Positions 36,581-45,862 of a stretch of 64,000 nt of DNA are shown here, piece by piece (positions within the stretch are counted from its first letter, which is position 1; every line of letters starts with the position of its first letter). A program made the translations under genes and the position numbers. Source of the stretch: Tardiphaga robiniae (lineage in GTDB: Bacteria; Pseudomonadota; Alphaproteobacteria; Rhizobiales; Xanthobacteraceae). The stretch is taken from contig NZ_LVYV01000001.1 of NCBI RefSeq assembly GCF_001618955.1, forward strand, positions 937,501-1,001,500. Reading direction: 5' to 3'. The notes under the pieces were generated by a model. That model searched no databases, was not told the DNA's origin, and saw only the letters and a list, made by a program, of their open reading frames with translations.

Positions 36581-37957
36581 TCAGTTCGGCTTGGCGGCCG
36601 CCTTATCGTCTGCCGGCTTATCCGCAGCAGCAGCGGCTCCGGGCGGCGGTGTAACGGCCGCATTCGACGTCACCTTGATGCCATGCAGCAGGTCGGCAGC
36701 AGCCTTGAGCGCCTTGTCGTTCTTGGCATCCGGCGGCACGTAGGACTGCGAACCGGTCTTCTCATCGCCATCGTTCTTCAGATGGCCACGCAGCGAAGCC
36801 TCGCCCTTGATATCGCGGGACTTCAACTCGTCCGGCACGTCCTGCACGATCTCGATGTCCGGGACGATACCCTTGGCCTGGATCGACTTGCCCGACGGCG
36901 TAAAGTAGCGCGCCGTGGTCAGACGCAGCGCACCGTTGCCGGAGCCCAGCGGGATGATGGTCTGCACCGAGCCCTTGCCGAACGAGCGCGTACCGATCGT
37001 GGTGGCACGCTTGTGGTCCTGCAGTGCGCCGGCGACGATTTCCGACGCCGAGGCCGAACCGCCATTGATCAGCACGACCACCGGCTTGCCCTTGGTCAGA
37101 TCGCCCGCATGCGCCGTACGGCGCTGGGTTTCTTCAGCGTTACGACCGCGGGTCGAGACGATCTCGCCACGCTCAAGGAACGCGTCAGAGACGGTGACGG
37201 CTTCTTCGAGCAAGCCGCCCGGATTGTTGCGGAGGTCGATGATGAAGCCCTTGAGCTTGTCGGCGCCGATCGCCGCGGTCTGGGCCGCGATCTCGCGCTT
37301 CAGACCTTCGGTGGTCTGCTCGTTGAAGGTCGTCACGCGGATGTAAGCGATATCGTCGCTTTCAATGCGGGCGCGCACGGAACGGACGCGGATGTTGTCG
37401 CGCACGAGGGTGACGTCGAGGGGATTGTCCTGGCCCTTGCGGATGATCTTCAGCTTGATCTTGGTGTTGACCGGACCGCGCATCTTCTCGACGGCCTGGT
37501 TCAGGGTGAGACCCTGCACGGCTTCTTCGTCGAGGCTGGTGATGATGTCGTTGGCCATGATGCCGGCCTTCGATGCCGGGGTATCGTCGATCGGCGACAC
37601 CACCTTGATCAGGCCGTCTTCCATGGTGACTTCGATACCGAGACCGCCGAACTCACCGCGGGTCTGCACCTGCATGTCACGGAAGCTCTTGGCGTCCATG
37701 TAGCTGGAATGCGGATCGAGACCGGTGAGCATGCCGGAGATCGCCGACTCGACCAGCTTGCTGTCGTCGGGTTTCTCGACATAGTCGCTGCGGACGCGCT
37801 CAAACACGTCGCCGAACAGGTTGAGTTGACGATAGGTATCCGAGGTCGCTGCGCGGGCACTGGTGCCCATGAACACGGCGCGTGGCTGGGTCACGAAGAG
37901 CGTCAAGGCGGCGCCAGTGGCAGCACTCAGCAGAATTATGGAAGTCTTGCGCATCAT
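36581..37957 (-). CDS. ctpA: S41 family carboxyl-terminal processing peptidase
   Basis: This 458-residue periplasmic protease has an N-terminal signal or anchor (SIILLSAATGAALTLFV), a PDZ domain (GGLGIEVTMEDGLIKVVSPIDDTPA, in pieces, then GLTLNQAVEKMRGP) and the S41 catalytic domain. The Ser is in NGGSASASEIVAGAL and the general-base Lys in TRSFGKGSVQTI. It trims C-termini of envelope proteins and peptidoglycan hydrolases. The start overlaps the envC stop by 4 bp (ATGA), so it is translationally coupled to envC. The C-terminus has an Ala/Lys/Asp-rich tail. Confidence 0.95.
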   Translation of the reverse strand: MMRKTSIILLSAATGAALTLFVTQPRAVFMGTSARAATSDTYRQLNLFGDVFERVRSDYVEKPDDSKLVESAISGMLTGLDPHSSYMDAKSFRDMQVQTRGEFGGLGIEVTMEDGLIKVVSPIDDTPASKAGIMANDIITSLDEEAVQGLTLNQAVEKMRGPVNTKIKLKIIRKGQDNPLDVTLVRDNIRVRSVRARIESDDIAYIRVTTFNEQTTEGLKREIAAQTAAIGADKLKGFIIDLRNNPGGLLEEAVTVSDAFLERGEIVSTRGRNAEETQRRTAHAGDLTKGKPVVVLINGGSASASEIVAGALQDHKRATTIGTRSFGKGSVQTIIPLGSGNGALRLTTARYFTPSGKSIQAKGIVPDIEIVQDVPDELKSRDIKGEASLRGHLKNDGDEKTGSQSYVPPDAKNDKALKAAADLLHGIKVTSNAAVTPPPGAAAAADKPADDKAAAKPN

Positions 37958-39333
37958 CCGCGAACCTTTTCGCCTTCGTTAGCGGCCCACCATGGGCCTG
38001 GATCAATGGGAGTCCCGTCTTTCCGGAACTCGATATAAAGCACAGGCTGGCTGGCATTGGCCGCAAGGACGGATGCTACCCGGGATGTTGATCCCATGAC
38101 AGCGATCGGTTCCCCGGTAAGAACGAACTGACCAATGTTCACCGAAATACGCTCCATCCCGGCGATCAAGACATGATACCCGCCCCCGGCGTTGAGGATC
38201 AAGAGTTGTCCATAGCTACGGAACGGACCGGAATAAACAACCCAGCCGTCACACGGTGTTGTGACCTGCGCACCCGCCCGTGCGGCCAGTGACATGCCCT
38301 TTTCGACGCCACCGACACCGTCGGAACCGCCGAAATTGCGAATTTTAACCCCGTTGACCGGAAGTGCGAGCATGCCCTTTGCCGAAGCAAAGGCGATCGC
38401 CGGACTGAGCCTGCCGGGGTCCTTGAAGGCGCCGATATTCGGCTTGCCATTGCTGAGCGCCGCCGGCGTGCCCTGCAGACTGGCTGTGGCCGCTGCCTTC
38501 GCCGCCGCCTTGGAATCCTGCTCCATCTTCGCGATCAGGCCCTGCAGACTGTCGACCTGACGGGACAACGTCAGCGCCCGCGCCGCTTCCGCTTCCATGT
38601 CCTTTTCAGCAGCCGACTGCTGCTTCTGGCGCTCGTCGGTGAAGGACGCGAGGCGCGTCTGTTCTTCCTTCAGCTTGTCGCGATCGCCGGCAAGCTGATC
38701 CCGTTCGGTCGAGATCGCCTTGCGCAAATTCACGAGTTCGCTGAGGTCAGCTACGAGTTTTTCGGCGCGTGCGCGCATGTCGGGCACGACGGAGCCGAGC
38801 AGCATCGCGGTACGCAGCGACTTCAACGCGTCTTCGGGACGTACCAGCAAGGCCGGTGGCGCACGGCGTCCCGCGCGCTGCAAAGCGGACAATACTTCGA
38901 CGATTTCACCACGGCGCGATTCCAGCGTACCGCGGATCTTCTGCTCGCGCGCATCGAGCGGACGCAGACGCGCTTCGGCATCGTCGATGCGGGTTTCGAC
39001 GCCGCGGACGCGGGCAGCAATATCGATGAGCTGCTGACTGAGCTTGCCGCGGTCCTGTCCGATCGCCGCGATATCGGCTTTCAGTTTTGCCTGCAGCTCC
39101 GCAGCGCTCTTCTGCTGCGCACGGATCGCTTCAAGCTCCTGCTCGCGCTGACGAATTATATCAGGTGATGGCGCATTGGCCTGCTGGATCGGCGTAGCCG
39201 TTTGCGCCCGGACCGAGGTCGTCATCAAACCCGCAAGAGTTGCTGATACCAGCATCATAGAAAACGACGATGCGTTCGACATCCCGCGGCGAACGGCGTC
39301 GTGTTCAGATGGAATGGACCGCGGTGACAGCAT
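37954..39333 (-). CDS. envC: murein hydrolase activator EnvC-like protein (degenerate M23)
   Basis: The protein has a signal peptide (MMLVSATLAGLMTTSVRAQ), a long coiled coil (about residues 60-260, with repeated EQELEAIRAQQ-type heptads) and a C-terminal LytM/M23 domain. In active M23 peptidases the zinc ligands lie in H-x(n)-D and H-x-H. Here the corresponding stretches read YHVLIAGMERI and PVLYIEFRKDG, so ligands are missing and the domain should be inactive, as in E. coli EnvC, which activates amidases. The start is uncertain: ATG 39333 is given, a TTG at 39375 would extend it, and an ATG at 39282 would give a neater signal peptide. It is coupled to ctpA downstream. Confidence 0.9.
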   Translation of the reverse strand: MLSPRSIPSEHDAVRRGMSNASSFSMMLVSATLAGLMTTSVRAQTATPIQQANAPSPDIIRQREQELEAIRAQQKSAAELQAKLKADIAAIGQDRGKLSQQLIDIAARVRGVETRIDDAEARLRPLDAREQKIRGTLESRRGEIVEVLSALQRAGRRAPPALLVRPEDALKSLRTAMLLGSVVPDMRARAEKLVADLSELVNLRKAISTERDQLAGDRDKLKEEQTRLASFTDERQKQQSAAEKDMEAEAARALTLSRQVDSLQGLIAKMEQDSKAAAKAAATASLQGTPAALSNGKPNIGAFKDPGRLSPAIAFASAKGMLALPVNGVKIRNFGGSDGVGGVEKGMSLAARAGAQVTTPCDGWVVYSGPFRSYGQLLILNAGGGYHVLIAGMERISVNIGQFVLTGEPIAVMGSTSRVASVLAANASQPVLYIEFRKDGTPIDPGPWWAANEGEKVRG

Positions 39334-39384
39334 CGTGGTTTCGACAGCGCCTTCTTTCAAACGCGACACGCTCAATATAGCGAG

Positions 39385-39867
39385 CTAAACGCGGTGATAC
39401 GGGTGGCCAGCCAGAATTGTAGCAGCCCGGTAAATCTGTTCCAGAAGCATGACGCGAACTATTTGATGCGGCCAGGTCGCCGAGCCGAATGCAATGCTCA
39501 GTTTGGCTTTGCGCCGCAATTCGGGCGAAAGTCCGTCCGCCCCGCCGATGACAAAAACATTATGCGGCACCGATTCGTCCCGCCACTTCCCGATATGGCG
39601 AGCGAAACTGGCGCTGTCGACGCTGCTGCCACGCTCGTCGAGCGCTACCAATACAGCCTTTTCCGGAATCAGCGCCGAAATCGCCGCTGCTTCCTCATTG
39701 ATCCGGGTCGCCGCATCGCGTGCGCGGCTTTCCGAAATTTCATGAATCGCAAGGCCCCGAAAGCCGAGCTTGCGGCCGATATCGTCGAAGCGATCACGGT
39801 ACCGTTCCGCGAGCTCGCGTTCCGGACCCTGCTTGAGCTTGCCGATGGAGATCACAAGAAGGTGCAT
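39385..39867 (-). CDS. rlmH: 23S rRNA (pseudouridine-1915-N3)-methyltransferase RlmH
   Basis: This 160-residue protein starts at MHLLVISIGKLKQGPE; a GTG two codons earlier is possible. It is a SPOUT-class methyltransferase with the C-terminal trefoil-knot segment FVIGGADGLSPELRRKA and KLSIAFGSATWPHQIVR, ending AGHPYHRV as is typical. It methylates pseudouridine 1915 in helix 69 of 23S rRNA. It sits between rsfS and envC on the same strand. Confidence 0.96.
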   Translation of the reverse strand: MHLLVISIGKLKQGPERELAERYRDRFDDIGRKLGFRGLAIHEISESRARDAATRINEEAAAISALIPEKAVLVALDERGSSVDSASFARHIGKWRDESVPHNVFVIGGADGLSPELRRKAKLSIAFGSATWPHQIVRVMLLEQIYRAATILAGHPYHRV

Positions 39868-39913
39868 CGGCACAGACTAGCACGCGTCGCGCCGTTGCCG
39901 AATGCCCGCTGGC

Positions 39914-40495
39914 TCAAACAGCCTTCAGATCGATCCGCGGTTCATCCGACGGACTCTGCGTCCACAAACGTTCCAGATTGTAGAACTCGCGAACTTCAGG
40001 CCGGAAGACATGCAGGATGACTTCGCCGGTATCGATCAGCACCCAATCGCAATTGGACAGGCCTTCGACATGCAGCTTCTTCTGACCGGCTTCCTTGAGA
40101 CCCTTGGCGACATTTTCGGCCACCGCGCCGACATGGCGGTTGGACCGACCGGTGGTCACGACCATGTAATCGGAGAAAGCCGACTTGCCGCGCAGATCGA
40201 TGGTCACCGTTTCCTCGGCCTTCATGTCGTCAAGGCGGGCGAGAACGAGATTGAGCGTTTCGGTCGCGCTGTCACGCACCGCCGCAGCTGATTTCTTCGC
40301 CTTGGGCGAAGCAACCTTCTTCGGAATGACAGCCTTCGGTGCAGCTTTTGCAGCAGCAGGTGTCTTGGCTGCAGCCTTCGGCTTTGCGGTTTTGGTCGCG
40401 GCAGCCTTTTTAGGCGCGGCAGCCTTCTTTACCGAAGCGGACTTCTTGGGTGGGGCAACCTTGGACGAGGCTTTCTTGGCGCCCGTCTTGGACAA
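39914..40495 (-). CDS. rsfS: ribosome silencing factor RsfS with Lys/Ala-rich N-terminal tail
   Basis: The C-terminal 115 residues are a normal RsfS/DUF143 domain (LVLARLDDMKAEETVTIDLRG, in pieces; SDYMVVTTGRSNRHVGAVA; DWVLIDTGEVILHVFRPEVREFYNLERLW, in pieces). It binds L14 and blocks subunit joining under starvation. The N-terminal 75 residues are a histone H1-like tail of Lys, Ala and Pro with no counterpart in the compact family members; it may bind RNA. The start is unusual: TTG at 40495 is given, and a CTG at 40510 lies 8 nt after an AGGA motif. No in-frame ATG exists near. Confidence 0.93.
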   Translation of the reverse strand: MSKTGAKKASSKVAPPKKSASVKKAAAPKKAAATKTAKPKAAAKTPAAAKAAPKAVIPKKVASPKAKKSAAAVRDSATETLNLVLARLDDMKAEETVTIDLRGKSAFSDYMVVTTGRSNRHVGAVAENVAKGLKEAGQKKLHVEGLSNCDWVLIDTGEVILHVFRPEVREFYNLERLWTQSPSDEPRIDLKAV

Positions 40496-40639
40496 TACAG
40501 AAGTGGCCAGAGGACCATTCCTTTCACTGTATTGGGACGCCGAATCCGACGCCCGATGAGATCAAGTATGCATGTGGGAATGCCGGATTCAATATTCCAG
40601 CGCCTGCCCTATAGCACTTATCGGGCGAGTGTTGTGGAA

Positions 40640-41281
40640 TTACGTCTTCCAGCTGCCATCCGGGTTCCGCAGCCGGGTGGAGGACAGATTCAGCTTCAAA
40701 CCGGTCAAAAATACCCATGCAGGTGGCTTCAGGTCGGCCAATGACCCAGCGTCCTGCTCCGGTATCCGGTAACGACCGAGGGCCTGGGCGGCGGTCGACG
40801 CCAGTCCCTGGAAGCTCTGCGGCGGCCGGTCGATGACCGCAAAGGGCACCTCTCCGGCAATCACCTGCCAGCTCTCCCAGCGGTGAAACTGGGCGAGATT
40901 GTCGGCACCCATGATCCAGACAAATCGTGCTTGCGAACATCGACGTCGGAGGTAGCTGATGGTGTCGACGGTATAGCGCGTACCGATGACACTCTCGAGA
41001 CAGGTAATATCGATGCGCGGATGATCGGCCATTGCTTCCGCAGCGGCGGCGCGCTCGGCGAGATCGTGCAGATTGCGTTGATCCTTGAGCGGATTGCCCG
41101 GCGACACCAGCCACCAGACGCGATCGAGCTTCAGCCGTTTCATCGCGAACAGGCTGATGGCCCGATGCGCGGCATGCGGCGGATTGAACGATCCGCCGAG
41201 CAGACCGATCCGCATGCCGGGACTATGTGGCGGGATGCCCTGCGCCGGCGGGACTGAATGCAAATTCAATTCAGTCTCCAC
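40640..41281 (-). CDS. nadD: nicotinate-nucleotide adenylyltransferase
   Basis: This 213-residue protein catalyses adenylylation of nicotinate mononucleotide in NAD synthesis. The nucleotidyltransferase motif [11 protein letters not shown] is near the N-terminus and the partner motif ISSTxLR appears as [11 protein letters not shown] near the C-terminus (ISYLRR and [16 protein letters not shown] in between). The start given is a GTG; an ATG at 41215 ([10 protein letters not shown]) is equally possible. It lies between proA and rsfS, the standard Rhizobiales order. Confidence 0.95.
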   Translation of the reverse strand: METELNLHSVPPAQGIPPHSPGMRIGLLGGSFNPPHAAHRAISLFAMKRLKLDRVWWLVSPGNPLKDQRNLHDLAERAAAAEAMADHPRIDITCLESVIGTRYTVDTISYLRRRCSQARFVWIMGADNLAQFHRWESWQVIAGEVPFAVIDRPPQSFQGLASTAAQALGRYRIPEQDAGSLADLKPPAWVFLTGLKLNLSSTRLRNPDGSWKT

Positions 41282-41299
41282 GCGCCGAAACGCACATCA

Positions 41300-42592
41300 T
41301 CACGGCCGGGTCTGTCCGGTGCCGTGAATACGGTATTTGAAACTGGTGAGCTGCTCGGCGCCGACCGGGCCCCGCGCATGGAATTTGCCGGTGGCGATTC
41401 CGATTTCCGCGCCGAAACCGAATTCACCGCCGTCGGCAAACTGCGTCGAGGCGTTATGCAGCACGATCGCCGAATCCACTTCGTTGAGAAACTTCGCGGC
41501 AACCGCGACGTCCTCGGTGACGATCGCATCGGTGTGATGCGAGCCGTGATCACGAATATGCGCGAGCGCATCATCGACACCATCGACGACCCTGGCCGAG
41601 ATGATCGCGTCTTCGTATTCGGTGTCCCAATCCTCGTCCGTTGCAGGCTTGACGCGCGCATCCGCCTGCTGCACGGCGGCATCACCGCGCACCTCACAGC
41701 CGGCGTCGATCAGCATTTCCACCAACGGCTTGAGATGCGTGCCCGCCACCGCGCGGTCGATCAACAGCGTTTCGGTCGCGCCGCAGACGCCGGGACGGCG
41801 CATCTTGGCATTCAACACGATCGATTTCGCCATATCGAGCTTCGCGGCATGATCGATATAGGTGTGATTGACGCCTTCGAGATGCGCAAATACCGGCACA
41901 CGCGCTTCGGCCTCGACACGCGCAACTAGGCTCTTGCCGCCCCGCGGCACGATCACATCTACACCGCCATTGAGGCCGGTGAGCAGCAATCCGACCGCCG
42001 CACGATCGCGCGTCGGCACCAGCGTGATCGCGGCTTCCGGCAGTCCGGCTTCGCGCAGGCCCTGCACCAGACATTCGTGAATCGCACGGCAAGAGCGGAA
42101 ACTGTCCGAGCCGCCGCGCAGGATCACCGCATTGCCGGACTTCAGGCACAACACGCCGGCATCCGCGGCGACATTCGGACGGCTCTCGAAGATCACTGCG
42201 ACGACACCCAGCGGTACGCGCACGCGTTCGATGGTCATGCCATTCGGCCGCTGCCAGCTCTCGGTAACGGCGCCGACCGGATCGGCGATGTCATGGATGA
42301 CCCGGATGCCATCCGCCATCGCGTGCACGCGCGCCTCGGTCAGGGTCAGCCGATCGATAAAGGCCGATGTGGCGCCATTGGAGCGCACCTCGGCGACATC
42401 CTCGGCATTGGCCGCCAGAATCGCAGGCGTACCGGCGCGGATCGCGCGTTCCATGGCCGCAAGCGCCCGGTTCTTCTGCGCCGTTGGAGCCACCGCCAAC
42501 GCACGCGCAGCCGCACGGGCGCTCCGGGCGAGGTCGTTCATCAGGACAGGCAAATCAGCCGATCCGTCGATGGCTTTCAGCGAGGCGGTCAT
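41300..42592 (-). CDS. proA: glutamate-5-semialdehyde dehydrogenase (gamma-glutamyl phosphate reductase)
   Basis: This 430-residue enzyme reduces gamma-glutamyl phosphate with NADPH in proline synthesis. It belongs to the aldehyde dehydrogenase fold, with [21 protein letters not shown] (in pieces), [15 protein letters not shown], and the catalytic Cys region [16 protein letters not shown]. Length and motifs are complete. It precedes nadD by 18 bp on the same strand and is divergent in context from nothing: the LysR gene further right is on the same strand, 76 bp upstream. Confidence 0.97.
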   Translation of the reverse strand: MTASLKAIDGSADLPVLMNDLARSARAAARALAVAPTAQKNRALAAMERAIRAGTPAILAANAEDVAEVRSNGATSAFIDRLTLTEARVHAMADGIRVIHDIADPVGAVTESWQRPNGMTIERVRVPLGVVAVIFESRPNVAADAGVLCLKSGNAVILRGGSDSFRSCRAIHECLVQGLREAGLPEAAITLVPTRDRAAVGLLLTGLNGGVDVIVPRGGKSLVARVEAEARVPVFAHLEGVNHTYIDHAAKLDMAKSIVLNAKMRRPGVCGATETLLIDRAVAGTHLKPLVEMLIDAGCEVRGDAAVQQADARVKPATDEDWDTEYEDAIISARVVDGVDDALAHIRDHGSHHTDAIVTEDVAVAAKFLNEVDSAIVLHNASTQFADGGEFGFGAEIGIATGKFHARGPVGAEQLTSFKYRIHGTGQTRP

Positions 42593-42668
42593 AAGGGGCT
42601 CAAATTAGCGGAATAGGATTGTTCATCCCAAAATAGGGACTCATGGGAGCAAGGTCAAAGCGTGTTCG

Positions 42669-43589
42669 CTACCACCCGGCAGCAGTGCGCTCGCGGATCG
42701 ATTGCGCCACGAGCTGGATGCCGCGGTAAAGCGCGCGACCGGCCGGCGACAGGTCACGCCCCACGCGCCGGATCAGATACAAATCGCGCTCGATCACCGG
42801 ATCGAGCAGCCTGCGGAAGGTCAGTACGGGATGGTCAGTCGCCGGCAACGCCAGACCGGGCAACGGCGCCACGCCGACGCCTGCCTCGACCATGGCGAGC
42901 AGGGTCGCCGGGTGTTCGGCCTCATGCAGCGGGCTGCTACGCCCCAGTTCTTGCAGTCCGCGCTCCATTTCAAGCCGGATGCCGGTGCCGGTCGCCATGG
43001 CGATCATGCCTGCAGCGACGCCGTCCATCCAGTTCACCGCACTTTGCGACGCCAGTCTGTGATCTCGCCGCATCACTAGCGCAAAACGGTCCGTCAGCAG
43101 CTTCGTCGCGTCAAGATCCGCATCCTCACCCGGCACATTGGCGATGCCGAGCTCGGCGTCGCCGCTGCGCAGCCCGGCAATGATCTGATGCCGTGACACT
43201 TCCTTGAGCGTCACGCTCACCATGGGATATTCGCGCTGGAAATTCGCCAGTACCACCGGCATCAGACGCAACGCCACCGACGGCACGCAGGCCACCGTAA
43301 CATGGCCGCGGCGATGCTCGCGCAGATCGCGTAGATCCTGAATTTGGTGATCGAGATCCGCGAGCAGACGCTGAATCCCCGGCAGGAATTCGACGCCAAC
43401 CTTGCTGAGCTGGACGCTGCGCGTCGTCCGGTCCAGCAGCCGGACCTGCAGCTCGTCCTCGAGCTGGCGAACGGCCTGGCTGAGGGCGGACTGGGAGACG
43501 CCAAGTTTCCGCGCGGCTCGGCTGAAACTGCCAGCCTGAACCACCTCGACGAAGGCACGGAGCTGCCGAAGGTCGATATTCATAAGCAT
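42669..43589 (-). CDS. LysR-family transcriptional regulator, likely controller of the rut/ABC operon
   Basis: This protein of about 306 residues has the N-terminal LysR winged helix (LRQLRAFVEVVQAGSFSRAARKLGVSQSALSQAVRQLEDEL, in pieces) and an effector domain with the usual VTVACVPSVALRLMPVVL start. Start choices at 43589 or 43583 differ by two codons; no strong Shine-Dalgarno is seen for either. It is divergent from the substrate-binding protein gene with a 136-bp shared region containing the inverted repeat at 43591-43608. LysR genes in this position generally activate the divergent operon in response to its substrate, so a pyrimidine or ureido compound is a candidate effector. The classical Rut regulator RutR (TetR type) is not here. 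Confidence 0.9.
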   Translation of the reverse strand: MLMNIDLRQLRAFVEVVQAGSFSRAARKLGVSQSALSQAVRQLEDELQVRLLDRTTRSVQLSKVGVEFLPGIQRLLADLDHQIQDLRDLREHRRGHVTVACVPSVALRLMPVVLANFQREYPMVSVTLKEVSRHQIIAGLRSGDAELGIANVPGEDADLDATKLLTDRFALVMRRDHRLASQSAVNWMDGVAAGMIAMATGTGIRLEMERGLQELGRSSPLHEAEHPATLLAMVEAGVGVAPLPGLALPATDHPVLTFRRLLDPVIERDLYLIRRVGRDLSPAGRALYRGIQLVAQSIRERTAAGW

Positions 43590-43590
43590 T

Positions 43591-43608
43591 ACAGATAAAT
43601 ATATCTGT
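43591..43608. promoter_or_regulatory. inverted repeat, candidate LysR operator
   Basis: ACAGATA and TATCTGT (43591-43597 and 43602-43608) form a 7-bp inverted repeat with a 4-bp A/T spacer. It directly abuts the LysR start codon and lies about 120 bp upstream of the divergent operon. This is the expected place and A/T-rich core for an autoregulatory LysR site. Confidence 0.5.
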
Positions 43609-43725
43609 TTTTCCCGACTTGTTAATGAAATTAACGGGTGCAAGAATTTTATGCGGCAAACCGCTGCGGCTAAAAACTATGCAGCGCACCATCTGACATC
43701 GGCAATGGCGGCGAGGGACAGAGGC

Positions 43726-44739
43726 ATGATCGACAGGCGCAACCTACTCAAATATTCGCTCATCGGCGCCGCAGCGGCACCGTTTGCAGGCCTGGGAGGC
43801 CCGGCCTTTGCCGCCGGCCGCAAGGTTCTGGTGTCCGAAGCCATCCGGCTCGGCATGTATGCCTCGCTCTATGTCGCCGCCGATAAGGGCCTGTTCGCCA
43901 AACATGGCCTCGATACCGACCTGTCGACCGCGGGCGGCATCGCCCTGCCGGTGCCGATCCTGCTGTCCGGCCGCGGCCAGATCGGCGTCACCAGCCCTGG
44001 CATGTCCGTCAACGCCACGCGTGAAGGCGGCAAGATCAAGAATATCGCCAAGATCGTCGGCGGCGTGTCGATGTGGGGAATGACCCGCCCGGACACCAAG
44101 ATCACCACCATCGATGATCTCCGCGGCAAGACCATCGCGACGCTGAAATTTCCGTCCTCGACGATCCAGGTCCCGACCTACGCGATGAAGACGGTCGGCA
44201 AATTCGACCCCAAAGAAGCGGGCGTCACCTTCCTGGAATTGCCACCGGGCGCCCAGGCCGCAGCCGTCAAGGATGGCCGTGCCGACATTGCCACCGCATT
44301 CGAATGGGACATCAGCATCGGCGCCGAACAGTTTGGCCTCGTACCGTCGCTATCATTTGCCGATCTGCTTGGTCCGCTGTGTTTCACGACGGCCATGGCC
44401 ACCGAAGACGTGATCGCCTCCAACCCGGAGGCGGTGCAAGGCTTCTGTAACGCCATCGCCGAAGCGCAGAAGATGATGCACGAGAATAACGCCGTCTTCA
44501 CCGAGGTCGCAGCGAAGTACTTTCCAAAAGTCTCGCCCTCGGTGGTCGGAAATGCGACGAAGAATTTCTTTGGCAGCAAGACGGCTATCCCGAAAAACCC
44601 GACCATCTCCGCCGAGGAGTGGGATCGCGCGATGTTGCTCGAACAGGGCGGCGGCGCCGTCTCAACGACGCTTCCCTATACACAAATGGTCGACAATCGC
44701 TTCGCCGAGAAAGCGACCAAAGAATTCGGATTGGCGTGA
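43726..44739 (+). CDS. ABC transporter substrate-binding protein (NitT/TauT family)
   Basis: This protein of 337 residues starts at [12 protein letters not shown], preceded by GAGGGACAGAGG. The N-terminus carries an RRNLLK motif and hydrophobic stretch ending in AFAA, a possible twin-arginine export signal. The mature part fits the NMT1/THI5-like, NitT/TauT-type binding proteins ([46 protein letters not shown]). The family carries nitrate, taurine, sulfonates, and thiamine or pyrimidine precursors. It is the first gene of the operon and overlaps rutB by 1 bp. Because the operon encodes RutB, RutC and RutD, a pyrimidine-derived ligand is likely (inference). Confidence 0.88.
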   Translation: MIDRRNLLKYSLIGAAAAPFAGLGGPAFAAGRKVLVSEAIRLGMYASLYVAADKGLFAKHGLDTDLSTAGGIALPVPILLSGRGQIGVTSPGMSVNATREGGKIKNIAKIVGGVSMWGMTRPDTKITTIDDLRGKTIATLKFPSSTIQVPTYAMKTVGKFDPKEAGVTFLELPPGAQAAAVKDGRADIATAFEWDISIGAEQFGLVPSLSFADLLGPLCFTTAMATEDVIASNPEAVQGFCNAIAEAQKMMHENNAVFTEVAAKYFPKVSPSVVGNATKNFFGSKTAIPKNPTISAEEWDRAMLLEQGGGAVSTTLPYTQMVDNRFAEKATKEFGLA

Positions 44740-45467
44740 TGTCGGTTTCAACCAGCTTTCCGCCTGAACGGCGCTACGTCACCTTACCCGCACGCCCTGA
44801 GCCGTTGCGACTCGCGGTCGAGGAGACCGCAGTCATCGTGGTCGACATGCAGAACGCCTACGCGTCGCCGAACGGCTATCTGGATCTTGCGGGCTTCGAC
44901 GTGACCGGCGCCAAGGCAGCGATCGTGGCCGTCAAGGAGACGCTGGAGGTTGCGCGCGAGGCCGGCGTCACCGTGATCTACTTCCAGAACGGCTGGGACG
45001 CCGACTATGTCGAGGCCGGCGGTCCGGGATCCCCGAACTGGCACAAATCGAATGCACTCAAGACCATGCGCGCGCGCCCGGAATTACAAGGCAGCCTGCT
45101 CGCCAAGGGTGGCTGGGACTATGCGCTCGTCGATGAACTCCAGCCGCGGCCCGGCGACATCGTGGTACCGAAACCGCGCTACAGCGGCTTCTTCAACAGC
45201 CAGTTTGACAGCATCCTGCGCGCGCGCGGCATCCGCAATCTCGTATTCTGCGGAGTTGCCACCAATGTTTGCGTGGAATCGACCCTGCGCGACGGCTTCC
45301 ATCTAGAATATTTCGGCGTGATGCTCGAAGACGCGACGCATCAGGCCGGCCCCGACTACGTCCAGAAGGCGGCCGTCTTCAATATCGAAACCTTCTTCGG
45401 CTGGGTTTCCAGCACCGCTGATTTCCGCCGCGCATTTGCGCAGACTGAAACCTCCACAAAAGCTTGA
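44739..45467 (+). CDS. rutB: ureidoacrylate amidohydrolase RutB (isochorismatase-like)
   Basis: This protein of 242 residues closely follows the RutB pattern. [19 protein letters not shown] contains the catalytic Asp, then come [48 protein letters not shown] and [15 protein letters not shown] with the nucleophilic Cys. RutB hydrolyses ureidoacrylate (peroxyureidoacrylate) to aminoacrylate with release of ammonia and CO2 in the Rut pathway of uracil use. The start ATG overlaps the stop of the binding-protein gene (TGATG). The next gene, rutC, starts 7 bp after its stop. Confidence 0.93.
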   Translation: MSVSTSFPPERRYVTLPARPEPLRLAVEETAVIVVDMQNAYASPNGYLDLAGFDVTGAKAAIVAVKETLEVAREAGVTVIYFQNGWDADYVEAGGPGSPNWHKSNALKTMRARPELQGSLLAKGGWDYALVDELQPRPGDIVVPKPRYSGFFNSQFDSILRARGIRNLVFCGVATNVCVESTLRDGFHLEYFGVMLEDATHQAGPDYVQKAAVFNIETFFGWVSSTADFRRAFAQTETSTKA

Positions 45468-45474
45468 GGATCCC

Positions 45475-45861
45475 ATGACAGATCGCGCGATCATCCCGCC
45501 CGGCACTCATCCGCCACTCGCACCTTACTCGCCCGGCATGATGGCCGACGGCGTGATCTATGTGTCCGGCACGCTGGCCTTCGACAAGAATAACGACGTT
45601 GTTCACGTTGGCGATGCGGCAGCGCAGACCCGGCACATCCTCGAGACCATCAAGAGCGTGCTGACCACCGCCGGTGCCACGATGGCCGACGTCACCTTCA
45701 ACTCCATCTTCGTGACCGACTGGGCCAATTACGGCGCCGTCAATAAAGTCTATGCCGAATATTTCCCCGGCGAGAAGCCGGCCCGCTATTGCATCCAGTG
45801 CGGATTGGTGAAACCGGACTGTCTCGTCGAGATCGCATCAATCGCACACAAGCGAGCCTGA
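45475..45861 (+). CDS. rutC: RutC-type RidA family aminoacrylate deaminase
   Basis: This 128-residue RidA-family protein matches RutC closely: [73 protein letters not shown]. It hydrolyses or accelerates hydrolysis of 3-aminoacrylate to malonic semialdehyde and ammonia, next after RutB. The ATG has GAGG 6 nt upstream. The stop lies 1 nt before the GTG of the permease gene, indicating one transcript. Confidence 0.93.
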   Translation: MTDRAIIPPGTHPPLAPYSPGMMADGVIYVSGTLAFDKNNDVVHVGDAAAQTRHILETIKSVLTTAGATMADVTFNSIFVTDWANYGAVNKVYAEYFPGEKPARYCIQCGLVKPDCLVEIASIAHKRA

Positions 45862-45862
45862 T

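Noticed and set aside
35558-38038. 826-residue plus-strand frame opposite the YibQ-like and ctpA genes
   Set aside because: It is a shadow frame with His/Arg/Asp-rich composition and no motifs; the minus-strand genes have clear domains and a terminator between them.
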